Position numbers and translations under genes: made by a program. From the NCBI GenBank assembly GCA_002894305.1, contig PGEI01000004.1:1-64000 (forward strand): DNA of 64,000 nt, in the 5' to 3' direction. The stretch is from Comamonadaceae bacterium CD01 (GTDB lineage Bacteria > Pseudomonadota > Gammaproteobacteria > Burkholderiales > Burkholderiaceae_C). Each line of letters opens with the position of its first letter. The stretch's first letter is position 1. Positions 20,717-29,547 of this stretch are shown piece after piece. The notes under the pieces were generated by a model. The model saw only the letters and a list, made by a program, of their open reading frames with translations. It was not told the DNA's origin and ran no database searches.

Positions 20717-21346
20717 TCAGGGCGCCGGGCGCACCAGGCGCACGAACAGCGCCGTTGCGCGGCCCACGTCGCCGCGCGCCTGGCCGCTGGCCATGTCCAC
20801 CGCCCAGCTTTGCTGCACCGCCAGCTGGTGCTCGCCCCCGCCGGCGCGCGCTACGTTGCCGTAGGCGTAGGGGTTGACTTTCTGCGCGTTCACGCTGGCC
20901 GTGCCGCTCCAGTGCCAGTCGGGCGGCGCCGCGGGAAACAGCGCAGCGTCGACTGCTGGCGGCTTTGCGCTGCGCTCGACCAGGCGGCGCAATTCGTTGA
21001 CCCGTGGCAGGCGCCAGCGCACGCCGTCGGCCTGGGCGCGCTCGCGTGCCAGCGCCTGGGCCTCGGCGTAGGTGAAGCGCTGGGCCACGCCGGTGCATTG
21101 GCCGCCATTCCAGCGCATGCCCTCGACGCAGCGCGGCCAGGCCAGGCGGGCGCGAGCGTCGATGACCAGCGCCGCGTCGGGCGATGGCTGCAACGCCGCT
21201 ACGGGTGCCTGGCGTGCTGGCTCCGGCTGCGCCGCATCCGCGGATGCCGCCAGGGCGGTCAAGGCTGCGCTCATCAGCAAGGCTGTTGCGCACGAGGCGG
21301 CCGGGCGATGGAGGCGGGAGCGGTGGTCGAGAGCGATCGGTGTCAT
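20717..21346 (-). CDS. exported DUF1566 (Lcl-like) domain protein
   Basis: 209-residue protein of unknown function. A signal peptide or anchor lies at about residues 17-40. The C-terminal part matches the DUF1566/Lcl-type fold pattern: LVIDARARLAWPRCVEGMRWNG, then WRLPRVNELRRLVE and a WHWSGTASV stretch, ending in FVRLVR. Such domains occur in extracellular and surface proteins, some binding collagen or glycans. It is monocistronic between phaR and a divergent MFS gene, with 63 bases to the convergent phaR. Confidence 0.7.
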   Translation of the reverse strand: MTPIALDHRSRLHRPAASCATALLMSAALTALAASADAAQPEPARQAPVAALQPSPDAALVIDARARLAWPRCVEGMRWNGGQCTGVAQRFTYAEAQALARERAQADGVRWRLPRVNELRRLVERSAKPPAVDAALFPAAPPDWHWSGTASVNAQKVNPYAYGNVARAGGGEHQLAVQQSWAVDMASGQARGDVGRATALFVRLVRPAP

Positions 21347-21498
21347 GGGCGGTTGGCGGTGGCTGGCCTATGCCCTGCGACTGTGCCATGGCTTGCCGTT
21401 GCGCGACAGCGCGGCGGCGGCGCGGCGGTGAAAATCGCCGCCATGTTGTTGTTTCCCCGTCTTTCCAGTTGGGGCCGAACCCGCCTGCGGTGTCTGCC

Positions 21499-22920
21499 AT
21501 GTCGGTAGTGAGTGCGCCCGTCGCAACCGAGCAGGGCCTGCCGCCGCAGGAGCGCTGGCGCGCCATGCGCGTCATCATCCTGGGGCTGACGCTGGCGGTG
21601 CTCGACGCGAGCATCGTCAATCTGGCGCTGCCCGACATCGCCCGGCTGCTGCAGTCCAACGCCGCCGAAAGCGTCTGGGTGGTCAACGCCTACCAGCTGG
21701 CCACGCTGGTGTCGCTGCTGCCGCTGTCGGCGCTGGGCGAGCGCCTGGGTTACCGCCGCGTCTACCTTGCCGGCATGGCGCTGTTCACCGTGGCGTCGAT
21801 CGCGGCCATGCTGGCCAACAGCATGGCCGCGCTGATCGCCGCGCGGGCGCTGCAGGGTCTGGGCGCCTCGGGCGTGATGGCGGTCAACGCGGCGCTGGTG
21901 CGGCTGATCTACCCGCCGGCGCAGCTGGGGCGTGGCATGGCGATCAACTCCATGGTCGTGGCCACGTCGGCCATGGCCGGGCCGACGGTGGCGGCGGCCA
22001 TTCTGTCGTTCGCGTCCTGGCACTGGCTGTTCGTGATGAACCTGCCGCTGGGACTGCTGGCCTGCTGGCAGGGCAGGCGGGCGCTGCCTGCCAACCCACC
22101 GGCCAGCCATGCCGCGGCGCGCATGTCGGCGCTGGACCTGGTGCTCAACAGCGCAATGTTCACGCTGGTCTTCCTGGGCGGCGCCGGGCTGGGGGCTGGC
22201 GCGGGCCAGGGGGGCGGCGCTATGGCTTGGGCGCTGTTGGGCGCGGGCTTGCTGGTCGGGGCTCTGCACCTGTGGCGCCAGAGCCGGCGCACGGTGCCGC
22301 TGGTCCCGGTCGACTTGCTGCGCATTCCGGTGTTTGCGCTGTCGATGGCGTCTTCGGTCGGCGCGTTCTGCGCCCAGACGCTGGGCTTTTTGAGCCTGCC
22401 GTTCCTGCTGCTGCAGGTGCAGGGGCGCAGCCACTTGGAAGCGGGCCTTTTGATCACCGCCTGGCCGCTGGCCATCATGCTGGTGGCGCCACTGGCTGGG
22501 CGGCTGATCGGGCGCTACCCGGATGGACTGCTCGGCGGCATCGGCATGGTGGTGTTCTCCGCCGGCCTGCTGGCGCTGTCGCTGATGCCGCAGCATCCGT
22601 CGATGGTTGACGTGGTCTGGCGCATGGCGTTGGCCGGCGCGGGCTTTGCGCTGTTCCAGTCGCCCAACAACCACACCATCGTCTCGTCGGCGCCGCTGCA
22701 CCGCAGCGGCGCGGCCAGCGGCATGCTGGGCACGGCGCGGCTGACCGGGCAGACGCTGGGCGCGGTGGGGCTGGCGGCGATCTTCATGCTGCATCCGGCG
22801 CACGACGGGCGCGCCGAGTCGCTGGCGCTGGCGCTGGGCGCGGCTTGCGCACTGGCCGCCGGTGTGACCAGCTCGCTGCGCGTGCGCGGGCAGCGCGGGC
22901 GGGCACCGGAAGTGCTGTAG
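21499..22920 (+). CDS. MFS drug-efflux transporter, DHA2 (14-helix) family
   Basis: 473-residue inner-membrane protein with about 14 hydrophobic segments. The early motif LDASIVNLALPDIARLLQ and the loop GERLGYRRVYLAGMALF fit the DHA2 drug:H+ antiporters (EmrB/QacA type). The ATG at 21499 gives a short cytoplasmic start before the first helix. No adaptor (EmrA-like) gene or adjacent TetR/MarR regulator is present, so the substrate is unknown. It converges with the ABC transporter gene 22 bases downstream; a GC palindrome and T-run in that gap may terminate it. Confidence 0.85.
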   Translation: MSVVSAPVATEQGLPPQERWRAMRVIILGLTLAVLDASIVNLALPDIARLLQSNAAESVWVVNAYQLATLVSLLPLSALGERLGYRRVYLAGMALFTVASIAAMLANSMAALIAARALQGLGASGVMAVNAALVRLIYPPAQLGRGMAINSMVVATSAMAGPTVAAAILSFASWHWLFVMNLPLGLLACWQGRRALPANPPASHAAARMSALDLVLNSAMFTLVFLGGAGLGAGAGQGGGAMAWALLGAGLLVGALHLWRQSRRTVPLVPVDLLRIPVFALSMASSVGAFCAQTLGFLSLPFLLLQVQGRSHLEAGLLITAWPLAIMLVAPLAGRLIGRYPDGLLGGIGMVVFSAGLLALSLMPQHPSMVDVVWRMALAGAGFALFQSPNNHTIVSSAPLHRSGAASGMLGTARLTGQTLGAVGLAAIFMLHPAHDGRAESLALALGAACALAAGVTSSLRVRGQRGRAPEVL

Positions 22921-22942
22921 CGCCGCGCGCGGCCCAGGTTTT

Positions 22943-24745
22943 TTATGTGTTGGAGGGCGTGCCCGCAGCGGCGCCGGTGTGCGCCTGCAGCCGCGCGTAA
23001 AGGCCGTCGGCGGCCATCAGCGCGGCGTGCGTGCCCTGCTCGACAATCTGGCCGCGTTCCATCACGACGACGCGGTCGGCGTGCTCGATGGTCGACAGCC
23101 GGTGGGCGATGACCAGCGTGGTGCGGCCCTGCATCAGCCGCGTGAGCGCCTGCTGCACCAGGCGCTCGGACTCGGTATCAAGGGCCGAGGTCGCCTCGTC
23201 CAGGATCAGGATGGGCGCGTCCTTGTACAACGCGCGGGCAATCGCCAGGCGCTGGCGCTGCCCGCCCGACAGCTGGGCCGCGTTGTGGCCCACCAGCGTG
23301 TCCATGCCCTGGGGCAGGCCGTCGACATGGCCGGCCAGGTTGGCCGCCTGCAGGCAGGCCTGCACGCGCTCGCGGTCGACGTGGGCGCCCAGCGCCACAT
23401 TGGCGGCAATGCTGTCGTTGAACATCACCACGTCCTGGCTGACGAGTGCGAACTGCGCGCGCAGCGACGCGAGCTGCCAGTCCTGCAGCGCCACGCCGTC
23501 GAGCGTGATGCGCCCGGCGTCGGGCGTGAGAAAGCGCGGCAGCAGGTTGACCAGCGTGGTCTTGCCCGCGCCCGAGGGGCCGACCAGCGCGACCACCTCG
23601 CCCGGGGCGATGGTCAGCGACACGCCGGCCAGCGCCGGCGCGTGGTCGCTGTCGAACGACAGCCGCACATCCTGCAGCACGATGGCGCCCTGGGCCCGTG
23701 CGCTCTGGTGCGTGCCTTCGGTTTCGGGTTCGGTGCTCGACAGCAGCAGCAGCCCGCGTTCGAGCGCGGCGACGCCGCGCGTGATCGGGTTGGCCACGTC
23801 GGCCAGGCGGCGGATCGGCGCGATCAGCATCAGCATGGCGGCAATGAAGGCGGCAAAACCGCCGACGGTGACCGACTGCACGCCGGCGCTGCCATGGCTT
23901 TGCCACAGCGCGATGCAGATCACCGCCGACAGCGCGCCGGCGGCCAGCAACTGCGTGGTTGGCGTCATTGCGGCCGAGGCGATGGTGGACTTGATGGCCA
24001 GGCGGCGCAGCTGGCGGCTGAGCACATTGAAGCGCCCGGCCTGCTGCTCCTGCGCGCCGTGCAGGCGCACCATGCGGTGGGCCAACACATTCTCCTCGAC
24101 CACGTAGGCCAGGTCGTCGGTTGCCTGCTGGCTGGTCTTGGTGATTTTGTACAGGCGACGCGACAGCGTCTTCATGATCCAGGCTACGCCCGGCACCATC
24201 ACGGCGACGATCAGCGTCAGCTGCCAGTTCAAATAAATCAGGTAACCCAGCAGCGCCAGCAGCGTAAAGCCGTCGCGCGACAGCCCCAGCAGCGCCTGCA
24301 CCAGGGCGTTGAAGCCGGTCTGTACCTCGTAGACGACGGTGTTGGACAGGGTGCTGGCCGACTGCTGGCCGAACAGCCCCATGCGCGTGACCAACAGCCG
24401 GTCGAACAGCGCGGTGCGCAGGCGCAGCATGCCCTCGTTGGCAATGCGCGCCAGCGCGTACTGGCCGGTGAATTGCGCCAGCCCGCGCACCAGAAACACG
24501 CCCACGATGGCCACGGGAACCATCCACAGTTGCAGCGACCCCTCGGTAAAGCCCTGGTCGAGCAGGGGCTTGAGCAGTGCGGGAATCAGCGGCTCGGTGA
24601 TCGCTGCAACCAGGGTGGCGAGCACGGCCATGGTCCACTCCAGGCGCTGGTAGCCGAAATAGGCGTGCAGGCGGCGCAGCCTGGCCATCAAGGGCTGCGG
24701 CGCGGGTGTCTGCGCAGCGCTATGATCATGGTTTTGCTTTTGCAT
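22943..24745 (-). CDS. msbA: MsbA-type lipid A flippase ABC transporter
   Basis: 600-residue half-transporter with an N-terminal six-helix membrane domain and a C-terminal nucleotide-binding domain. The ATPase domain has Walker A GPSGAGKTT, signature LSGGQRQRLAIARAL and Walker B ILILDEATSALDTES. The type IV exporter layout and length match MsbA, which flips lipid A-core across the inner membrane. A general multidrug or lipid exporter is the alternative, as no lpxK or waa gene is adjacent. The start at 24745 avoids 26 uncharacteristic upstream residues. It is divergent from tolB. Confidence 0.78.
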   Translation of the reverse strand: MQKQNHDHSAAQTPAPQPLMARLRRLHAYFGYQRLEWTMAVLATLVAAITEPLIPALLKPLLDQGFTEGSLQLWMVPVAIVGVFLVRGLAQFTGQYALARIANEGMLRLRTALFDRLLVTRMGLFGQQSASTLSNTVVYEVQTGFNALVQALLGLSRDGFTLLALLGYLIYLNWQLTLIVAVMVPGVAWIMKTLSRRLYKITKTSQQATDDLAYVVEENVLAHRMVRLHGAQEQQAGRFNVLSRQLRRLAIKSTIASAAMTPTTQLLAAGALSAVICIALWQSHGSAGVQSVTVGGFAAFIAAMLMLIAPIRRLADVANPITRGVAALERGLLLLSSTEPETEGTHQSARAQGAIVLQDVRLSFDSDHAPALAGVSLTIAPGEVVALVGPSGAGKTTLVNLLPRFLTPDAGRITLDGVALQDWQLASLRAQFALVSQDVVMFNDSIAANVALGAHVDRERVQACLQAANLAGHVDGLPQGMDTLVGHNAAQLSGGQRQRLAIARALYKDAPILILDEATSALDTESERLVQQALTRLMQGRTTLVIAHRLSTIEHADRVVVMERGQIVEQGTHAALMAADGLYARLQAHTGAAAGTPSNT

Positions 24746-24870
24746 CGGTTCGGATTCTACGTTTGGCCACACTGCATTCCCGCACAGTTTGTCACTGCGC
24801 CGCCCGCCGCGCCTGTGTACCATGCGCGGCTTTGGTTTGTCGGCATTTCCTGTTTGTTTGATGGTCGTCC

Positions 24871-26190
24871 ATGTCTTTTGACCGTTCTCTTTCTCCCCTT
24901 GCCGCAGAATCTTTCGCCACCCTGCGCCGGCGCAGCGTGATTGGCGCCGTCGCCGCCTCGGGAGCGCTTCCGGCGCTGGCGCAGTTTCGCGTCGAGATCA
25001 CCGGTGTTGGCCTCAACCAGATGCCGATCGCGATTGCCCCGCTGCGCGGCGAGGATCAGTCGCCCCAGAAAATCTCGCAAATCGTCCTGGCCGACCTGCA
25101 GCGCAGCGGCCGCTTCGTCGGCGTCAACAGCGACGGCGTGGCGCTGGACGAAGCCACCCGCCCGGACATGGCCATATGGCGCGAGCGCAAGGCCGACGCT
25201 CTCAGCGCCGGCAGCATCACCCGCCTGGCCGACGGCCGCTGGGAGGTGCGCTTTCGCCTGTGGGACGTGGTGCGCATGGAGGATCTGGGCGGGCAGAGCT
25301 TTGCCGTCACGACGGGCGACCTGCGCCTGGTCGCGCACCGCATGGCCGATTTCATCTACGAAAAGCTCACCGGCGAGCGCGGCGTGTTCTCCACCCGCAT
25401 CGCCTACGTCACCAAGGTCGGCCCGCGCTACAGCCTGTGGGTGGCCGACGCCGACGGCGAGAACGCGCAGTCGGCGCTGTCGAGCACCGAGCCCATCATC
25501 TCGCCGGCCTGGTCGCCCAGCGGGGCGCAACTGGCCTATGTGTCGTTCGAGTCGCGCAAGCCAGTCGTCTACGTGCACGACGTGGCCACCGGCCGCAGGC
25601 GCCTGATCGCCAACTTCCGCGGCTCCAACAGCGCGCCGGCCTGGTCGCCCGACGGCAAGCGCCTGGCGGTCACGCTCACGCGCGACGGCAATTCGCAGCT
25701 CTACAGCATCGACGCCCAGGGCGGCGAGCCGCGCCGCCTGATGCAAAGCAGCGGCATCGACACCGAGCCGGTGTTCTCCAGCGACGGCGCCAGCATCTAC
25801 TTCGTCAGCGACCGCGGCGGCTCGCCGCAGATCTACCGCGTGCCTGCCAGCGGCGGTGCCGCCCAGCGCGTGACCTTCAGCGGCAACTACAACATCTCCC
25901 CGGCCATCAGCCCCGACGGCCAGTGGCTGGCCTTCATTACGCGCAGCGGCGGTGCGTTCAAGCTGCAGGTGATGGACATCAAGAGCGGCGCAGTCACATC
26001 GCTGACCGACACCAGCGCAGATGAGAGCCCCAGCTTTGCCCCCAACGGCCGCCTGATCATGTACGCCACCCAGTTCCAGGGACGCGAGGCGCTGATGACG
26101 ACCACGCTGGACGGGCGCATCAAGACACGCCTGGCCGGTCAGGGCGGCGACATTCGCGAGCCCGACTGGGGGCCGTTCCAGAAGCAGTAA
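24871..26190 (+). CDS. tolB: Tol-Pal system protein TolB
   Basis: Periplasmic beta-propeller (439 residues) that links Pal to the inner-membrane Tol complex and supports outer-membrane constriction. The N-terminal domain (about 35-165) is followed by repeated propeller blades, each with a SPAWSPSG or SPDGKRLA type motif. The leader contains RRRSVIGAVAASGALPALA. This has a twin arginine followed by x-V-I, so export by Tat rather than Sec is possible. pal and cpoB follow directly, but tolQRA are not upstream; the neighbour there is the divergent msbA. Confidence 0.94.
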   Translation: MSFDRSLSPLAAESFATLRRRSVIGAVAASGALPALAQFRVEITGVGLNQMPIAIAPLRGEDQSPQKISQIVLADLQRSGRFVGVNSDGVALDEATRPDMAIWRERKADALSAGSITRLADGRWEVRFRLWDVVRMEDLGGQSFAVTTGDLRLVAHRMADFIYEKLTGERGVFSTRIAYVTKVGPRYSLWVADADGENAQSALSSTEPIISPAWSPSGAQLAYVSFESRKPVVYVHDVATGRRRLIANFRGSNSAPAWSPDGKRLAVTLTRDGNSQLYSIDAQGGEPRRLMQSSGIDTEPVFSSDGASIYFVSDRGGSPQIYRVPASGGAAQRVTFSGNYNISPAISPDGQWLAFITRSGGAFKLQVMDIKSGAVTSLTDTSADESPSFAPNGRLIMYATQFQGREALMTTTLDGRIKTRLAGQGGDIREPDWGPFQKQ

Positions 26191-26264
26191 CGCCTGCTCG
26201 TTCCCTTTTCCACAACCACCGGGTCACCGGATTTTCGCTTTCCTTTTTCAGGAGTTTTTTCATC

Positions 26265-26801
26265 ATGAACCGTTTGCGTTTGAAGCCTGCCGCGCTGGTG
26301 CTGTCCATGGCTGCCGTGCTCGCTGGTTGCAGCTCGGGCGTCAACCTGGACCAAGTGCCCGTCGAGGACAAGGGTGCCATCTCCACCAACGGCCAGGGCG
26401 GTGCGGGCAGCGGCGCGGTGGCGCCGGTCGACCTGACGGGACAAAGCGGCGCCGACGTGGGCCCCGTGGGCGTGGAGCGCATCGTTTATTTCGACTTCGA
26501 CAGCTACGCCGTGCGCCCCGAGTACCAGTCCACGCTTGAGCAGCACGCACGCTTTCTGAAGGCCGAGCCCTCGCGCAAGGTCATGCTTGAGGGCAACACC
26601 GACGAGCGCGGTGGGCGCGAGTACAACCTGGCACTGGGCCAAAAGCGTGCCGAGGCCGTGCGCCGTGCGCTGGCGGTGATGGGCGTGAGCGACGCGCAGA
26701 TGGAGGCGGTGAGCTTCGGCAAGGAAAAGCCCGCGGTCCATGGCTTTAACGAAGACGCCTACGCGAAGAACCGCCGCGTTGAGCTGAATTACCACAAGTG
26801 A
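26265..26801 (+). CDS. pal: peptidoglycan-associated lipoprotein
   Basis: Outer-membrane lipoprotein (178 residues) whose OmpA-like domain grips peptidoglycan. The lipobox LAGC gives a lipidated cysteine at about residue 22. The OmpA-like part (about 70-178) shows VYFDFDSYAVRPEY, LEGNTDERGGREYNLALGQKRA and NRRVELNY. AGGAG at 26251-26255 precedes the ATG. The stop overlaps the cpoB start as TGATG. Confidence 0.96.
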   Translation: MNRLRLKPAALVLSMAAVLAGCSSGVNLDQVPVEDKGAISTNGQGGAGSGAVAPVDLTGQSGADVGPVGVERIVYFDFDSYAVRPEYQSTLEQHARFLKAEPSRKVMLEGNTDERGGREYNLALGQKRAEAVRRALAVMGVSDAQMEAVSFGKEKPAVHGFNEDAYAKNRRVELNYHK

Positions 26802-27577
26802 TGGCCGGGTACGTGCACCCACGCGCGGCCTTGCGTGCGCTCACCGTGGCCGCCTGCGCGACGGCGGCGCTGTGGGCCACGCCCAGCTACGCGCTGTTCG
26901 AAGACGGCGACGCGCGCCGCGCCATCCTGGAGTTGCGCGAGCGCGTGGATGCGCTCACGCAGTCCAGTCAGCAAAGCGGCGAGCGCTCAAGCACCGACGC
27001 GGCGCAGCTGCGCCGCAGCCTGCTGGACATGCAGACCCAGATCGAGGCGCTGCGCGTCGAAGTAGCCAACCTGCGCGGCGCCAACGAGAAGCTGCAGCGC
27101 GACGTGGCCGATCTGCAGCGCAGCCAGAAGGACACGCAGCAGCGCCTGCACCAGTTCGAGCCCACGACGGTGCAGGTCGACGGCATGGAGTTCGTCGCCG
27201 AGCCCAAGGAGCGCCAGGATTACGAGGCCGCGCTGGGCGTGTTCCGCTCGGGCAAGTTCGCCGAGGCGGCCACTGCTTTCGATGGCTTCGTGCGCCAGTA
27301 CCCGCAGTCGGGCTACCTGCCTTCGGCGCGCTTCTGGCTGGGCAATGCCCAATATGCCACGCGCGACTACAAGGGCGCCATCGAAAACTTCAAGGCGCTG
27401 CTGGCCGCCAACCCCAACCATGCGCGCGCGCCAGAGGCCGCCCTGTCGATCGCCAATTGCCAGGTCGAGCTCAAGGACACCAAGGCCGCACGCAAGACGC
27501 TGGAAGACCTGATCAAGGTCTACCCTCAGTCCGAAGCCGCCAGCGCCGCCAAGGAGCGCCTGGCGCGCCTGAAGTAA
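26801..27577 (+). CDS. cpoB: cell division coordinator CpoB (YbgF)
   Basis: Periplasmic protein (258 residues) of the Tol-Pal locus that coordinates outer-membrane constriction with septal wall synthesis. The signal peptide ends near PSYA. A coiled-coil trimerisation region (about 40-125) and a C-terminal TPR domain (about 140-258) follow, with YEAALGVFRSGKFAEAATAF as the first repeat. The ATG at 26801 is translationally coupled to pal. Length and order are normal. Confidence 0.93.
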   Translation: MAGYVHPRAALRALTVAACATAALWATPSYALFEDGDARRAILELRERVDALTQSSQQSGERSSTDAAQLRRSLLDMQTQIEALRVEVANLRGANEKLQRDVADLQRSQKDTQQRLHQFEPTTVQVDGMEFVAEPKERQDYEAALGVFRSGKFAEAATAFDGFVRQYPQSGYLPSARFWLGNAQYATRDYKGAIENFKALLAANPNHARAPEAALSIANCQVELKDTKAARKTLEDLIKVYPQSEAASAAKERLARLK

Positions 27578-27582
27578 GCGCC

Positions 27583-28422
27583 GTGGACGCGGGCGCCGAG
27601 ACCAGCATCCTCCCGGAGGTGGCCGAGGACGATGGCGTCCAGGCCAGCCTGGAGCGGCGCTTTGGCGGCCTGGCGCGGCTGTACGGCGTGGCGGGCGCCG
27701 CGCGTATTCGCACCGCCCATGCGGTCGTCATCGGCATCGGCGGCGTAGGCTCCTGGGCTGCGGAGGCGCTGGCGCGCAGCGGCGTGGGGCGGCTGACGCT
27801 GATCGACCTCGACCATGTGGCCGAGTCCAACGTCAACCGTCAGATCCATGCGCTGACCGGCACGCTGGGGCAGGCCAAGGTTCAGGCCATGGCCGAGCGC
27901 ATCGCACAGATCAACCCGGACTGCCAGGTGCAGTGCATTGAGGACTTCGTCGATGAGGCCAACTGGCCTGCGCTGCTGCAGGGCCAGACGGTGGACGCGG
28001 TGATCGACGCCTGCGACCAGGTGCGCGCCAAGACCGCGCTGGCCGCCTGGGCGCTGCGCCAGCGGCGGCGCTCCTGCGCCTTCGTCAGCGTAGGCGCGGC
28101 CGGCGGCAAGCGCCTGGCGCACAAGGTCGATCTGGCCGACCTGTCGCAAACCACGCACGACCCACTGCTCGCGCAACTGCGCTACCGCCTGCGCCGTGAG
28201 CACGGCGCGCCGCAGGGCGGCAAGCGCATCGGCATCGCCTGCATCTTCAGCCGTGAGGCCGTTGCCGCGCCCCACGCATCGTGCGACCTGCAGGGCGGCG
28301 ACGGCTCGCTCAACTGCCGCGGCTACGGGTCGTCCGTTGCGGTCACTGCCACGTTTGGCCAGTGCGCGGCAGGATGGGTGATGGAAAATCTGGCTGTTTC
28401 CGCAGAAACGGCAATTTTTTGA
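27583..28422 (+). CDS. tcdA: tRNA threonylcarbamoyladenosine dehydratase
   Basis: 279-residue E1-like enzyme of the TcdA (CsdL/YgdL) family that cyclises t6A at position 37 of tRNA using ATP. The nucleotide-binding motif VVIGIGGVGSWAAEALARSGVGRL is followed by IDLDHVAESNVNRQ. The region FVSVGAAGGK is typical. The GTG at 27583, six bases after cpoB, is the best start because the protein then begins shortly before the family core. The short gap suggests co-transcription with the tol genes, though no functional link is known. Confidence 0.9.
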   Translation: MDAGAETSILPEVAEDDGVQASLERRFGGLARLYGVAGAARIRTAHAVVIGIGGVGSWAAEALARSGVGRLTLIDLDHVAESNVNRQIHALTGTLGQAKVQAMAERIAQINPDCQVQCIEDFVDEANWPALLQGQTVDAVIDACDQVRAKTALAAWALRQRRRSCAFVSVGAAGGKRLAHKVDLADLSQTTHDPLLAQLRYRLRREHGAPQGGKRIGIACIFSREAVAAPHASCDLQGGDGSLNCRGYGSSVAVTATFGQCAAGWVMENLAVSAETAIF

Positions 28423-28450
28423 ATTAGAATCACAGGCTTCGCAAGAATAC

Positions 28451-28526
28451 GGGTCGTTAGCTCAGCCGGTAGAGCAGCGGACTTTTAATCCGTTGGTCGT
28501 TGGTTCGAATCCAACACGACCCACCA
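28451..28526 (+). tRNA. tRNA-Lys, anticodon TTT
   Basis: 76-base cloverleaf with encoded CCA. The acceptor stem is GGGTCGT/ACGACCC. The D-arm has TAGCTCAGCCGGTAGAGCA. The anticodon loop CTTTTAA gives TTT. The T-arm has GGTTCGAATCC. It lies 28 bases after tcdA and is followed by a terminator. Confidence 0.97.
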
Positions 28527-28533
28527 CTCTGGA

Positions 28534-28567
28534 AACGCACTGATCTTTCAAGACCAGTGCGTTTTTT
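28534..28567 (+). terminator. intrinsic terminator of tRNA-Lys
   Basis: AACGCACTGATCTT and AGACCAGTGCGTT pair around a short loop, followed by six T. It begins seven bases after the tRNA. It also lies just beyond the convergent ygfZ stop. Confidence 0.88.
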
Positions 28568-28576
28568 CATGCCGCT

Positions 28577-29497
28577 TCAAATGTCCTGCAGCAAAGCGTA
28601 GGGCAGGGGCTGCAGCGTCAGCGGTACGCCGGTGGCAGTTTGCAGCGTGGCGTCGGCTGCGGCGATCTGCAGCACGACCAGTGCTGCGGCGCTGCCGTCC
28701 GGGGCGTTGGCGCATTGGGCGACCAGGCCGGCGGGCTCGTCGGGGTGGCCGGCGGCATGGATTTCGGTGCCGGGCGCGCAGTGGGCTGGCAAGTGTGCCA
28801 GGTAGGTGCGCCGTTTGATCGCGCCGCGAAACTGGCTGCGCGCCACCACCTCCTGGCCGGGGTAGCAGCCCTTTTTGAAGCTCACGCCGCCAATGGATTC
28901 GTAGTTGAGCATTTGCGGCACCAGCTTGTCGGTCAGTGCGGCGCTGAGCGTGGCGACGCCGCTGGCCACTTCGCTCCACAGCCAGTGCGCCTGTGCCAGC
29001 GACGGCGCGTCGGGCGCGGCGTGATCCGCGGGCGCCAGCCACAGCGCGCGCGACTGGCCGGCCGCGGGGTAGAGCCGCACGCTGGCTGCGCCGCCCTGCA
29101 CATGCTGCTGCCACGGTGTGGCCCCCGGAGGCAGGGCGGCCTGCGCGGCGGAGCCGGCCAGGCCCCAGAGCTGGAATTGCGCCGTGGCGTCGCTCAGCCT
29201 TGCCTTGGCGCGCAGCACGAACAGCGACAGGCGCTTGAGCGTGGCGACCAGCAGGTCGCGGCTGCAGACCAGCGCGATGTCGTCGTTGGCAAGCCACACG
29301 CCGATCATGCTGGTCAGCATGCGGCCCTTGGGGCTGAGCAATGCGGCCAGGCGGGCCTGGTCGGCCGCCAGGTGCAGGAAGTCCTGGGTGAGTTGTGAGT
29401 GCAGAAAAGGAGCGGCGTCGTCGCCCTGGACGCGGATCACGCCCAGATGGCTCAGCGGGGCGGCGCCGTCGAGCGCTGGAGAAGGCAAATCGTTCAT
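28577..29497 (-). CDS. ygfZ: folate-dependent Fe-S cluster repair/assembly protein YgfZ
   Basis: 306-residue member of the YgfZ/GcvT-like family, which uses tetrahydrofolate to support certain iron-sulfur enzymes. The hallmark motif KKGCYPGQEVVARSQFRG is intact, including its reactive cysteine. The ATG at 29497 gives MNDLPSPALDGAAPLSHLGVIRVQG, matching the family N-terminus; a longer frame upstream is low-complexity and was ignored. It is divergent from mltG, with only 50 bases between start codons. Confidence 0.92.
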   Translation of the reverse strand: MNDLPSPALDGAAPLSHLGVIRVQGDDAAPFLHSQLTQDFLHLAADQARLAALLSPKGRMLTSMIGVWLANDDIALVCSRDLLVATLKRLSLFVLRAKARLSDATAQFQLWGLAGSAAQAALPPGATPWQQHVQGGAASVRLYPAAGQSRALWLAPADHAAPDAPSLAQAHWLWSEVASGVATLSAALTDKLVPQMLNYESIGGVSFKKGCYPGQEVVARSQFRGAIKRRTYLAHLPAHCAPGTEIHAAGHPDEPAGLVAQCANAPDGSAAALVVLQIAAADATLQTATGVPLTLQPLPYALLQDI

Positions 29498-29547
29498 GGG
29501 CTGAATTATGATGACCGGTTTGGTTTGACGTGGGTTGGGGTTGTTTC

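Noticed and set aside
28419-28447. TTGAAT with a spaced CAAGAA as a promoter for tRNA-Lys
   Set aside because: The -10 would lie almost on the tRNA 5' end, leaving no room for a normal start site; co-transcription with tcdA or a different promoter is as likely.
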